Shown in pieces: positions 44,117 through 54,399 of a stretch of 64,000 nt of DNA (the stretch's first letter is position 1; each line of letters opens with the position of its first letter). The notes beneath the pieces were generated by a model. The model was not told the DNA's origin and searched no databases. It saw nothing but the letters and a program-made list of their open reading frames with translations. Made by a program: the position numbers and the translations under genes. Source of the stretch: Aphelenchoides besseyi (taxonomy: Eukaryota > Nematoda > Chromadorea > Rhabditida > Aphelenchoididae); NCBI GenBank assembly GCA_024699855.1, contig JAMPIQ010000002.1, positions 17,484,001 to 17,548,000 on the forward strand, written 5' to 3'.

Positions 44117-46449
44117 ATGAAACTGCCACACAGAACACTGATTCAATGGCTTGTGCTTGGCTTCTTACCTTTGGTCTTTTGCGACGTTTTCACTGCTATG
44201 GTCGACATCGAAAATATGCTCAAGAATGAGGCTGAAGCAACGACTCTCATTCTCGATCGTTACATCCAATCCGAAATGCAGCGGTTGGCTGAAATCAGAG
44301 AGTGAGTTTTGTTGACCACTAGCAACTTTTCATTTGATTCAGATATGCCGAGCGTTACAAATTGGATGCCACAGTGAAACGTAACATCAGCGACGTAACG
44401 GATCCCGTTCGCGCCTACGTTTTCATTAAGAATCTGAGCGAGGAGTGGAAGAAGTTGAAATCACTTTTGCATTCAAATGATGCCGACGCTTTCATTAAGA
44501 ACATCGACAAAGAACGACTCTCGAAAGCGGTGAGTTTTATTGGTTTTGATAAAAACGCGAACATTCCGAAATTTCAGATCAAATATCCAGACGATGAAGA
44601 TGTCGATGGAGCAGCATTGGGTCTATTGCGATTACAAGACACCTACGATTTGTCAACCACCGATTTGGCCAACGGCTATGTCGGTGAGGATTGGACCGGA
44701 AAGGCCTTGAATGCGGAAGATTGTTTCGAAATCGGCCGCGCTGCTTACAACGCTCGAGATTACTATCGTTGCATCGAATGGATGTCGGAGGCCGAAGCAA
44801 GACTGAAAATTGAAGGCGATCGTTCGCGAATCCAACGAGCCGACGTTCTTGAGTATTTGGCCTACAGTCTCTATCAACAAGGAAACACGAAACGAGCGTT
44901 GGTGTTGACAAAAGAATTGGCCCGAATTGATCCCTATCATCCCCGAGCCGCCGGAAACATTGATTGGTATACCGAACGAATGACTGCAGAAGAATTGGCA
45001 ACAATCAACGACTTACCACCGGTGACGAATGTTCGCAGTTTGAAATACGATATCGAAGAACGTGACGTCTTTGAACACTTGTGTCGTAAGTTTTAGAAGT
45101 GTTGGATCAAATAGGACTCCGGTTGTTAGCAACCGTTGGCCACGTCCCGGTTCCCAAAATTAAGTGTATGTTTCAGGCGGCGAATTCAAACCCGACCCAG
45201 CAATGGAAGCGCGAACGTATTGCTATTACAAACGTGATCGTCCGTTCCTTAAATTAGCGCCGTTTAAAGTCGAAATCGTGCGCTACGAGCCATTGGTTGT
45301 TCTGTTCAAAGAAGTGATTAGTGATCCGGAAATCGCCGTAATTCAAGAGCTTGCTACTCCACGAGTTTGTTGTTTGCATACAATACTTAGTCAATTCATC
45401 TTTGCAGTTGCGTCGTGCTACGGTCCAAAACGCAAAAACCGGTGAACTGGAAACCGCTTCCTATCGTATCAGCAAAAGGTAGCTAGTTCAACAATAAAGT
45501 TACTAATGATGCTTCTTAGTGCATGGCTTAAGGGTCAAGAACACGTTGTGGTTGATCGCGTGAACAAACGAGTCGACCTGATGACCAATTTGAATCAGGA
45601 AACATCTGAAGAGCTGCAAATCGCCAATTACGGAATTGGTGGTCACTACGATCCTCATTTCGATTTTGCTCGGGTAAGAGAGTTAAATCAAAATCAAGAC
45701 CTTCATATCAAATACCTCTATTGCTTATGATCAAAAGTTTTGCATTGAAAAGAAAATCAATTTAAGAACCGAGGTATGAATCCCTATCGAGAACCTACGG
45801 GCAATCGAATTGCTACCGTTTTATTTTACGTAAGTTTTTGGAACACGAGTAATTTGTGTGCATTTTAGAAGGAGGAGAAAAATGCTTTCAAGAAGCTCGG
45901 CACTGGAAATCGAATTGCTACCGTCTTGTTTTATGTACGCTTTCAATTTCGTTTTGTTTTGGTTCTTATGTTTGTGTTCACAGCATGAAGTGGTTAATTG
46001 CACAAAACACTAATCGGTGGTTGGTTAATGCGGGTTTAACGAAGCACATTGTTTACCATAGCCCGCCGATTGAAAGCATTTTGTGATATCTAACCACATG
46101 TGTGGTCAAAAACTCTCATGCCGTGAATGCACACAAATTTCATCGAATTACTGAATTGCTCTTATCAATTTGATTGCAGATGAGTCAACCGACACGTGGT
46201 GGTGCAACAGTTTACACCGAGTTGGGTACCGGTGTGTTCCCAACTAAACACGACGCACTCTTCTGGTACAATCTGAAACGTAGTGGTGAGGGCGATATGC
46301 GAACTCGTCACGCCGCTTGTCCGGTGCTTACGGGAGTCAAATGGGTGTCAAACAAGTGGATCCATGAACGTGGACAGGAGTTCCGTCGACCCTGTGCACT
46401 GGATCCCGAAGTTGAGGAGAAGTTTGTTGGAGATCTGAGTCCTCTGTGA
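44117..46449 (+). CDS. Collagen prolyl 4-hydroxylase alpha subunit
   Basis: Endoplasmic-reticulum enzyme subunit that hydroxylates proline in procollagen using Fe(II), 2-oxoglutarate, oxygen and ascorbate, normally with protein disulphide isomerase as partner. A signal peptide opens at 44117 (MKLPHRTLIQWLVLGFLPLV). The N-terminal helical region (VDIENMLKNEAEATTLIL) precedes the peptide-substrate TPR-like region (CFEIGRAAYNARDYYRCIEW to YLAYSLYQQGNTKRALVLTK). The catalytic domain contains GGHYDPHFDFAR (Fe-binding H-x-D), TRHAACPVL (distal Fe histidine) and VKWVSNKWIHERGQEFRRPC (the 2-oxoglutarate-binding lysine region). Two adjacent exons encode alternative versions of the same catalytic segment and must be used one at a time. 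About 540 residues, normal for the family. A nematode would use this enzyme for cuticle and basement-membrane collagen; which paralogue it is cannot be told. Confidence 0.95.
45767..45829 (+). other. Mutually exclusive exon A of the prolyl 4-hydroxylase gene
   Basis: A 63-nt phase-0 exon flanked by TTTAAG and GTAAGT encodes NRGMNPYREPTGNRIATVLF plus Y. It occupies the same place in the protein as exon B and shares the last eleven residues. Including both exons would duplicate the catalytic strand, so use must be exclusive. Confidence 0.8.
45869..45934 (+). other. Mutually exclusive exon B of the prolyl 4-hydroxylase gene
   Basis: A 66-nt phase-0 exon flanked by TTTTAG and GTACGC encodes KEEKNAFKKLGTGNRIATVL plus FY. 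It resembles the usual segment of this enzyme (...AFKELGTGNRIATWLFY in vertebrates). It lies 39 nt after exon A, a spacing that may by itself hinder joining A to B. Confidence 0.8.
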
Positions 46450-46578
46450 GCTTTCTACTACATTATTGACTTTGTTTCTATGTCTTGCCTATCAAATACA
46501 GTTAACTTTCTCGTGTTGTAAATTATGTTTTATTATCGTTTGTTTATTTATTTACATTCCCATGAATTAAAACATTGA

Positions 46579-47712
46579 TCAGACAATCGGCTCCAAAACG
46601 TCGAACTTGATCGTATTCAGAATACAAGCAACGTATGTGTCTTCGGGTGTGCAAACGGAGCTTATCGTACGATCCAAAGTGGAACGATAAGCCGTGGAAC
46701 GAGCAGCACCAGCGTTCATTGTCGAGCACAAACGTTCGCATCGTCGAGTTTTTGTTGTAGTCAAGGGACGTCGATCTGAGATGTGGACGATTATCGAAAG
46801 AACACCCTGCAATAATCATTAGTAGACTCAAAATTGAAATTCAAGTACTTGTTTCAGATAATCGAAGTATTTTTCGTATTTTCCGTCCGAATCTTCGTTC
46901 GCTTTGTGCATCGTCTTTCGATCTGGAGTGCATACCTGAAACCGCCAATGATTCCAGTTTAGATTCAAAAACAAACCTGAAAATTGAACGACTGTTCGAG
47001 TTGATCCGCTCCACAACTGTCAACCGTTTGCTTATCGGCACTCATGTACCTACGAGCCACCGCACCGCTTTTCTGAGCTTGTTCACAAAGATTACAAAAA
47101 TGACTGAAACTTCTCGCTCAAATCGACTTCTCCATATCAAACATACCATGTGGGTTGATCGCGGGTCATAGATCGAAGTTTCTCGTTTCCACTTTTAGGA
47201 CACCAATCCACCGATCGTGTTATGTTTGCTAAAAGTAACCGTTTTGCGACCACAGACAACGAGTTCAGTTTACTGCAAATGTTATCGCTCGTTGTCGACG
47301 ACGCTTGTGTCGATTCGCATGGCAACGCGGTTCCCATTCGTAACGATGTCTCGATGTACGGATGAGTGAGTGGACGTCGTAGACGAAATCGAACGTTTAC
47401 ACGATAACAACCGGGAAATCGCACAATCGACGTTTGTTTGCCGTTGATGAAAGTGAGTGTATCGGAAGTGAACGAGTGTCCATCAGTCGATGGCACTTCG
47501 TCGATTTGAAACCTCAAGCTTTCGCGATCAACAACATCCGAGTTAGCTATAAATGAGATCTATGAACCACATTTTAGCTTAATAAACTTACTGTTGGGAC
47601 ATGGAATTGTGATGTTTTCGCGAACGGAAACTCGAATTGATTTCGCTTTGATGATGTTTAGCAATGTGCTAAAAACACAAAGGAACGATAGAAACTCCAA
47701 GACCGTCCACAT
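46579..47712 (-). CDS. Secreted cysteine-rich protein, unrecognised
   Basis: Extracellular protein of about 310 residues, convergent with the prolyl hydroxylase gene (130 bp between stops). The signal peptide starts at 47712 (MWTVLEFLSFLCVFSTLLNI). Five exons join in phase with introns of 38-46 nt. Landmarks: VSVRENITIPCPN, GCYRVNVRFRLRR, RMGTALPCEST, NICSKLNSL, SVDWCPKSG, CHFCNLCEQAQ, VDSCGADQLEQSF, VCTPDRKTMH, RRCERLCSTM, SVCTPEDTYVACIL and the terminal KFDVLEPIV. At least a dozen cysteines suggest several disulphides. The paired CxxC and CxxxC motifs are reminiscent of nematode-specific secreted families, but I could not name one. No membrane segment follows the signal peptide. Confidence 0.6.
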
Positions 47713-47947
47713 TGTTTTCACGAATCCACACAACTCAATCCTTTAAATCTCGAATCCTACAATGTTTTAGAGGTCAAAGTATCTGGATGAAGATTTTGAC
47801 ATTGTTTTCGTAACCTCAATTTCCATGTTCTTCGAACGGCGACTTTAATTGCCAGTCGTTGACCCAAAGAAGTTCATTGCGCAACAACTCCATTAACTCT
47901 ATTAGTTAAAATCACGTGCTTTCTTAAATGATCACTTACTCATTGGT

Positions 47948-48610
47948 CAAACTCTTGTACTAATACATAAAATTACACGGTTCATGTTATTTAGCACAAT
48001 AAGAATCGATGTCAAACAGTCTCATAGTCGAAGTGAGGTATTCAACCTTGGACGATTTTTGAGTATATTTTTGATTGTAATTCTGCTCCCGATCAACTTC
48101 AGTTCATCAAAGTTTTCGGGTGATAATCTTCTAACCTTTTTAACAAGTGTGCCAAATTAGAGTTTGCTGCTATCAGCAGGAAGAGCTGCACAAACTTTTG
48201 CAATTTTGGACGATTTTTGACAGATTGTTCAGCTTTAAAGAGCTCTCATTTCTCTCTCAGTTATCCGATGGCTACAAGTTTGAACTCGTTGAATAGCCAG
48301 ACTTTTGGACTTTCTATCAATGTAATTTGAGCACTAGTTGGAGCCAGAATCTCCGAACTACATCAATTTGCGCGATGGACGTGCCATACAAGGGAATGGG
48401 GGGTGTTGTGTGTTTTAGCTCTCTGGCTGATTGGCTTCCCGCGATATTCACAGGGTTTATAGTTTAGTAGTGTTTATTACCGTGCTGTTAATTACACGTT
48501 GTTACAGTCAGTACTTGTTGAGCTACAGTTGTTGAAAGTTGGCTTTTGTCGGTAGTTGATGTCTGATAGTTGGCTTTCTTTTCTGTTACATTTTTGGGTC
48601 ATTTGTCTAT
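47948..48610 (+). mobile_element. Dispersed repeat family, copy 3
   Basis: Same family as 30175-30745 and 34400-35060, and near-identical to the latter in reverse orientation. The left limit is near CAAACTCTTGTACTAATACA, where the match to copy 2 fades; the right limit is near CTTTCTTTTCTGTTACA. No open reading frame of note. It lies in the upstream flank of the secreted cysteine-rich gene and downstream of the CNBP-like gene, so it sits between genes rather than in one. Confidence 0.8.
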
Positions 48611-49154
48611 ACTAACTATCTCTAAATTAATGAGTTTATTTTATTAATAATAATGTGGATAAGTTCTAAACCGTTTCGTTGTTCAAGTTATGACCTCAAT
48701 CTAAAATGATTTCTGAGTATGTTAATTTCTGATGTTTCCGTAGTGAGTGAATGAACTCGATAAAATTGATATTTAGGTAATCGCAACAATACTTCAATAA
48801 TCTGTGATCAAACAATAGCAAAAATAAGGACATGAAAGCTAGCATTTGTCTTTAGGATTCTAAGTCGACGTGTTTCTTATATGAAGATGAAAAAACTGAT
48901 TGGATGGTAACTTCGAGACCACCGCTCAACCATCTGACGTTTATCCCCACACTCGATTTCCAATTCACGATGAATATGAATTCATCTCAACGAGCCTCTT
49001 TGTTTTGAATGGAATGGATTTAACAACAACATTTATTCGTACTTATAGTCGGATCAACAAAAAAGCGGAGACATCAAAAATTAAAAAGCACAAGGACAAA
49101 AATTAAAAGAGAAAAATGGTCCAATGTTACTCTTCCGCCCGACTCAGTAAACGA
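48611..49154. other. Gene-free AT-rich stretch
   Basis: Between the dispersed repeat and the stop codon of the CNBP-like gene. A 68-codon frame at 48900-49106 (+) is unsupported. The region should contain the CNBP 3' untranslated region; no AATAAA in the right orientation was found. Confidence 0.3.
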
Positions 49155-49710
49155 CTAATTACGATTAGGACAGTCACGGTTGATGTGATCGGTTGATTGG
49201 CAACTGTAACACGCACGGGCACGACGTTCTTGACGCTCTAAACTTACAGCAAATAAAGTTCTAAGTTTGCATTTTATTCATTTACGTTCAGTGCAGTCGC
49301 GAGATAAATGTCCCGATTGTCCGCAATTGTAGCAGCTACGATCTTGTCCGAATCCGCCTGAACGGCCACCTCCGCGTTCTTGACGGGCTGAACGTTTCGA
49401 AGGTTAGAGAAACATCTGGAGCAAAGTTCACTTACGTTCAGTGCAGTCTCTGCTCATATGTCCTTCGCCGCCACAGTTGTAACAGCTTCGACCACCGCCG
49501 CCACCGACTGTAAATCAAAGGTTACTTGTGAATATCAAATGTTTTATCACCTGGATTGTTCGTGCATTCGCGAGCGTAATGACCTAAAAGTTCAGTTTGA
49601 ATTTAAGGAATCTGTGAATCTATTTTTGGAAAGCAAAAGTGTGGACATCGCAATTCACTTTTGTTCTTTCCAAACTTACCAGTTTCATGACACTTGTAGC
49701 ATTCGGACAT
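49155..49710 (-). CDS. CCHC zinc-knuckle nucleic-acid-binding protein (CNBP-like)
   Basis: Small cytosolic/nuclear RNA or single-stranded DNA binding protein of about 115 residues. Four CCHC knuckles (Cx2Cx4Hx4C) can be read after splicing: CYKCHETGHYAREC, CYNCGGEGHMSRDC, CYNCGQSGHLSRDC and CYSCQSTDHINRDC. They are separated by arginine/glycine-rich linkers (RQERGGGRSGG). Introns of about 45 to 120 nt split the linkers or the first knuckle. The ATG is at 49710 (MSECYKCHET) and the gene ends NRDCPNRN before TAG. A TTTCAG-like site lies 30-40 bases upstream of the ATG. CNBP usually has seven knuckles, so this is a shorter relative, as found in many invertebrates. The most likely role is translational control or RNA binding. 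Confidence 0.9.
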
Positions 49711-50805
49711 GTTGGAAGTTATCGGTTATTGAGAGAAATAAAAACTGAAATAGAATGAAATTAGTCAATTCACAACGAACAGAGTCACGCAAACAAACAA
49801 GCCGCGAAAACCGAAGGCTTTCCATCGTCTGGCCTACTGGTGAGAACATTTATTGATTTTGCTGAATCCCAGGAACAACTGCAATAAACGTGTTGGGTTC
49901 AAAGAAATTCAAATTGGAAAGCCAACAGAGTAGATGAATCAAAAGTGGAAATAGAAGTGTAGAAAGCGGTTTGAGTGTGTTTGATTAAACTAATCGTCTA
50001 ACTAACCATCTTTTAGTCAGAAGAGAGTAGGAGGAGTATAGGGCAACTGGAATACAAAAACTCCGCCTTCAGCCCATCGCATTGTCTGTGGCGGAGAAGA
50101 GACTTGTGATCGGTTAGAGAAAAACAACAGAAATTTAAGACCTAGAGATATGCGCGGATTGAATAAATGAATGGCAAATGACCATTCAAAATGATCCATG
50201 AATTGCGGCCGACACGCATCTCTAACTCATTTTACCCCAATTCTTCGAATGAGAACGCAAAAGACCCGTATCCAAAGAGTAAGAAAAGAAAACGAGAAAA
50301 TGTTGTAACAACCAAAGATGTCGATCGGCCGCTGTTTTGCCCAACAAGAGAGTGTTGTTCCTTCGAAACGAGTTCCGCAACCACTACAAAGAAACACCCT
50401 CAATCCACCGACCGCAAAACAACAAGTCCTTCAAGAGATTGAAACGGACGCCACGCGATGTGGCAAAAGCGACGGCGATAGTTTTTTGATTGTTTCGAGT
50501 ATTCAAATCGGATAGGCATATGAGAAAATACGAGACGTAATGTTTGGCGTACACAAGACAAAAGCGCAGGTGTAACATACGCTAAGAAAAACGCAACGAA
50601 AAGCGAATTGAAATGTAAACATCGAATGAAAGATCAAGGAGTCGGATGCGTTGAGAATCCGCACAATTCAGATCAATTAACAGACAAAAGTTCTTCAGTT
50701 GGCTTTTCAGACCAAAGGTTCGGAATGATGTTTCTGATATCGAGAGTTTAATGTGATTAGCATTGTTTATTGGACGTTCACAGATTAAGAACATGCATGA
50801 AACGA
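49711..50805. other. Intergenic region
   Basis: About 1.1 kb between the CNBP start and the stop of the ZW10-like gene. Open frames of 60-113 codons on both strands have no domain. The CNBP promoter must lie in the first part. Nothing else was recognised. Confidence 0.3.
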
Positions 50806-52775
50806 TTAAACATAACGATTTGCCAAACGATTGATTTCCTTTTCGGTGAGTACTCCGCGCAATTGACCACCTTGTACTTTGTTGCATTCCTGCTGAATGT
50901 CCTGAAATTGAAAGTTTGTTCAATCGACTTTCTTTTCAAGCTCACAAATTGCGATCGTTCCAAACAAAATTTAACGGCGTTCAAGCGTTTTGTTGCGGTT
51001 TGATATAACACGTCGGTTGTCATGAATTCCTAAATGAACATTGAAATGGTGGTTTTTGGTTTCATGCACCTGAACGTATGAGTTGCAACGCTCAGTGATC
51101 TCATTCACAAGCATAACGGTCTTGTAACACTTTTGATGCGTGTAATCGTCATATTGAAGCAACGATTTGTAGGTATGAAGAAGGATACCGGCGCATACTA
51201 TCATGATCATCGCTTGATAAGTATTTTTCGAGCAAATCTGCAAACAAGAATTAGAATCCGAAAGTCAAGTCAATGGACTTACATCCTTCCAAATTTTAGA
51301 AAAACGATCCAATTCATGCATAACGCCTGTAAATTCATCGTAGCGACTGTTGAGATACAATTCCACCGCTGAAATCAACTGGTCCGTATTTCCGGTTAGT
51401 TTCAGTTCTTACCCTTATCCGACCATGTCAAGTGTTGTTTCTGAATGAACGTCAAATACCTCTTGAGAACCAATCGAGCACTTTTACGAAGCGAATTGAT
51501 GAGATCGTTGAAATTGAAATCCCAAACGATTTGATGCAATGCGCAGACAAAATCGGACTTGTGACGTTCCAATTCAATCAAAATGTACATGGAATCGTTG
51601 AAATAGACAACTAAAGTCTTGTGGTTTCAATTTTTCTTCTTCCACTCACTGTCGTCATTTCCGTGATGCCCCTCAGGCACTGCGCGAGCAATGAACATGT
51701 TGATTATATTGTAGATTGTCTTTGAATATGCGTGGGTTTGTTTTTCATTGATCAACTTCTCGAACAAACTTTGAATAATTTGCATAATTTCCACAGTACG
51801 AGTGCTATAATCAATGGTCAAAAGTTCCGGAAAGAAATCGCATACCTGACTTTACACTTTTCAAACATAAAATTGTTCAACCACTCGTGGGCATGTGCAG
51901 AGGTGCCTTCAAGTTTGCACAAATTCTGAACTACTTTTTCGGACGAATACTTTTCGTGCTTTTCGATTCCATTAACCTAATCCGTTCGTTATTATCATTG
52001 ACATTAGAGTTCATTACCTCCTTTAAGTCAAGGGTTGGCACATCAAGCAAACGTTCCACTTCAACCAACACACGATGCATCTCGTCCAGCTTGTCATTCT
52101 TTTTCTTCGATGATCGAGTGACCTTTGAGCTTGGCATTATTTCCTCCTGAAACTTTCAGTTTCAACAAAAGAAACAATGAAAGACCTACCGGAGTAATGA
52201 AGAAACTATATTCGCTCAGCATCAGTGAGTAGATCTTTTCCATAGTTGGAGACTCGAGAGGGTCGTCGCTGCTGAATGGAAACTTCTAAAAATGTATTCA
52301 GTACTCATCGTCACCTTCATACACGAACCATACACAAATTCGTAAATGCCTCCTTCGTATGTTCGAAGATAATACCCGCTTCATAGGCCGACGGCATCGT
52401 GCGAATGGCTAGATGCGCGTTAATCATCTGCATGGTCATGTCGAGACGAGCGGCACTCTGATCCAACAACACGACTTCCTTCGCATACTGAAATGTCGAG
52501 TAAACAGAAGCCAGAAATCAAAGCAACCATCTCGATTTGTTCGTCTGATTCAGCGAGTTTTCGCAGATTGCCAATCTGTTTGGTAAGATATGCGATTTCC
52601 TGCTCCAGATCGTACGTCGGCGATGTGAGACCCCAACTGAAATTGCCACCGTGTTCGCAGTAATCTATTACATGCAAGAATGCTAAACAACGTAGTAAAA
52701 TTTCAAGTTCAATGGCAACTCACTTTGTTGGACCAAACGTTCCAACTCGATCACTTTTTTGGCGAACACCGACAT
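50806..52775 (-). CDS. ZW10-like tether/kinetochore protein (tentative)
   Basis: About 480 residues assembled from roughly 12 exons with 40-46-nt introns, all in phase, ATG at 52775 (MSVFAKKVIELERLVQQ). The N-terminal half is helical and coiled-coil-like (YDLEQEIAYLTKQIGNLRKL, LDEMHRVLVEVERLLDVP). The C-terminal half follows the ZW10 pattern: IVYFNDSMYILIELERH (ZW10 has a conserved NDCMY segment), FSKIWKDICSKNTYQAMIMI, HQKCYKTVMLVNEITERC and the terminal LRGVLTEKEINRLANRY. ZW10 acts in the RZZ kinetochore complex and in the Dsl1/NRZ vesicle-tethering complex. The protein is much shorter than usual ZW10 (about 780 residues), mainly at the N-terminus, so a related Dsl1-type subunit is the main alternative. 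It is divergently paired with the gene at 52956. Confidence 0.5.
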
Positions 52776-52955
52776 CGTGAATCAAATCGAATTCTGAAGA
52801 ATTTTGCTTGTCGTCAGTGAAGACGCCGACGCTTTTCGGGACGTGCGTTTCTTCGCAAAAAAAGGCGGGAAATCGCGACGTGCAAAAATTTTGCGTCCGC
52901 GTCGCTTCTTTGGGCTCGAACACAAAAATTGGGTGAAGGACCGACATTCAATTTG
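52776..52955. promoter_or_regulatory. Short shared promoter region of a divergent gene pair
   Basis: Only 180 bases separate the two start codons. The sequence is CpG-rich (GACGCCGACGC, GGCGGGAAATCGCGACG, GCGTCCGCGTCGC), unlike the AT-rich flanks. GGCGGGAAA and TTTCGCGC-like cores resemble E2F-type sites, but this is only a visual match. Co-expression of the two genes is inferred. Confidence 0.45.
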
Positions 52956-54014
52956 ATGGAGAGATTCGGAAGAAATCCGAAAAGCGTGGACTTGGTTGAC
53001 AACGACGATTGGATCTTCGAGGATTTGGGTAAGTAGTTTGTTTTTGTCATTTTTCTTGTTTTTAGACGCAAACAAAAACGTCGTCGCTGCGAAGCGACTT
53101 TCGACAGTCGACCGATTGTCGACATCCGGTGATGTCGTGCGCACGGTTTCGTCCACTCGCACAGCCAAACCGTCGGTCGGAGACGAGTCACTGGAGACGC
53201 TGAAATCGAAGATCAAACTGCTGGAGCTGAAGCAGCAAACTGATCGAAAAGAAAAGATGGTCGTCGCCCAAAATTTTCATCGGTTTCTGATTTCGGCGCG
53301 CAGTCAAATCGATTCCCAGCAGAACGAAATCCGGAGGTTAAATCAACGGTAATTCTTTTTGGTAGAAATTACGTTGAACGTGCCTTTCAGTTTGGAGTCT
53401 TTTATGTCCGTTCAGTGTCCGAACTGCGATCACCACTTCCGACACGGCGATTCGCGTGTTCTTCCCGAATATGTTCGCTACATCAAGGCGGCGAATCGCT
53501 TGGAGTTGGAATTTGAAGACGACACGGCGCTTCGTCATTGGCTGCTGATATCGAACCTCGACACGGACAAAAACGGAATACCAGTGATTCCGACGAGGAA
53601 AACGGAACCTCGGACGTTGCGCGAAGTCAAAAGTTCACTTCTCAATTCAACGACATTCGACGCTAAGAAGCCAAAATCGATGGTTTCTGTTGTTTCTTCG
53701 TGTCAAACCAGTCAACATATTTCTGATGATCGGTCGAGTAGGCGGAAAGAAAATGTAAGCTTGTTGATGCAATTCTCTAGGTCGATTTTCAGAAGTATCC
53801 ATCGGATCGTTTCACTCGCCCTCAACTTAAACCTACTGAGTCGAAATCATCCGTATATTCTCGATCGTTTCGACGCTCTCGCTCACCACGTGGTCGTCAA
53901 AGCAGAGAACGAGGAACATCCGGGAAACAAGCTGTCGGTCCATTGAAGCCGAGTGAACATCGTACAGATCGATACGTCGGGAACGAAGTGTCGTCGCGTC
54001 GATCTCGTCGTTAA
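52956..54014 (+). CDS. Zinc-motif, coiled-coil, SR-tailed protein of unknown function
   Basis: Four exons join in phase with 36-44-nt introns to give about 310 residues. The N-terminus is acidic (VDLVDNDDWIFEDLD). A predicted coiled coil follows (LKSKIKLLELKQQTDRKEKM to SQIDSQQNEIRRLNQR). Next comes a compact Cys/His motif, CPNCDHHFRHGD, that could bind one metal ion, then an acidic linker and a serine/arginine-rich tail (SFRRSRSPRGRQSRERGTSG to EVSSRRSRR) typical of nuclear RNA-associated proteins. No family was recognised. It shares a promoter with the ZW10-like gene, which could suggest a cell-cycle or housekeeping role. An AATAAA follows 26 bases after the stop. Confidence 0.65.
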
Positions 54015-54039
54015 AAGTTTTCAAGATTTTTATTTTTCA

Positions 54040-54045
54040 AATAAA
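54040..54045 (+). promoter_or_regulatory. Candidate polyadenylation signal for the SR-tailed protein gene
   Basis: AATAAA 26 bases after the TAA stop on the coding strand. Inferred from sequence and position. Confidence 0.45.
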
Positions 54046-54399
54046 TTTACTTCACAAATTGCATAAATGTTCATGTGAGCTCAAAATTGGTGAACCAGTC
54101 AAGCAGCTTGATAGTATTATGAGTTTGATAAAAGTCTTTTACGTAGGAACATGTTACCCTTATATTGACTATTGGATAAACAAACTTAGGAAAGAACCCG
54201 ACAGAACAGAATGATGACATATAAGAGTGCACTAGAGTTTGGTATTGGAGAGGATATTGCAAGTTGTCAACTGGGATCAAAACATTGGGATCGAGAGTTC
54301 GGCCTTCGGGCAGGCAACCTGAGTTCGTAACTGCAACACGGACAGCACAATCTATTTACATTCGGAGAATACAATGTAGTTGAAACGAACTTAAGAACT

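Noticed and set aside
54290..54350. tRNA-like string with GAGTTCG
   Set aside because: No matching A-box, acceptor stem or cloverleaf could be paired; rejected as a tRNA.
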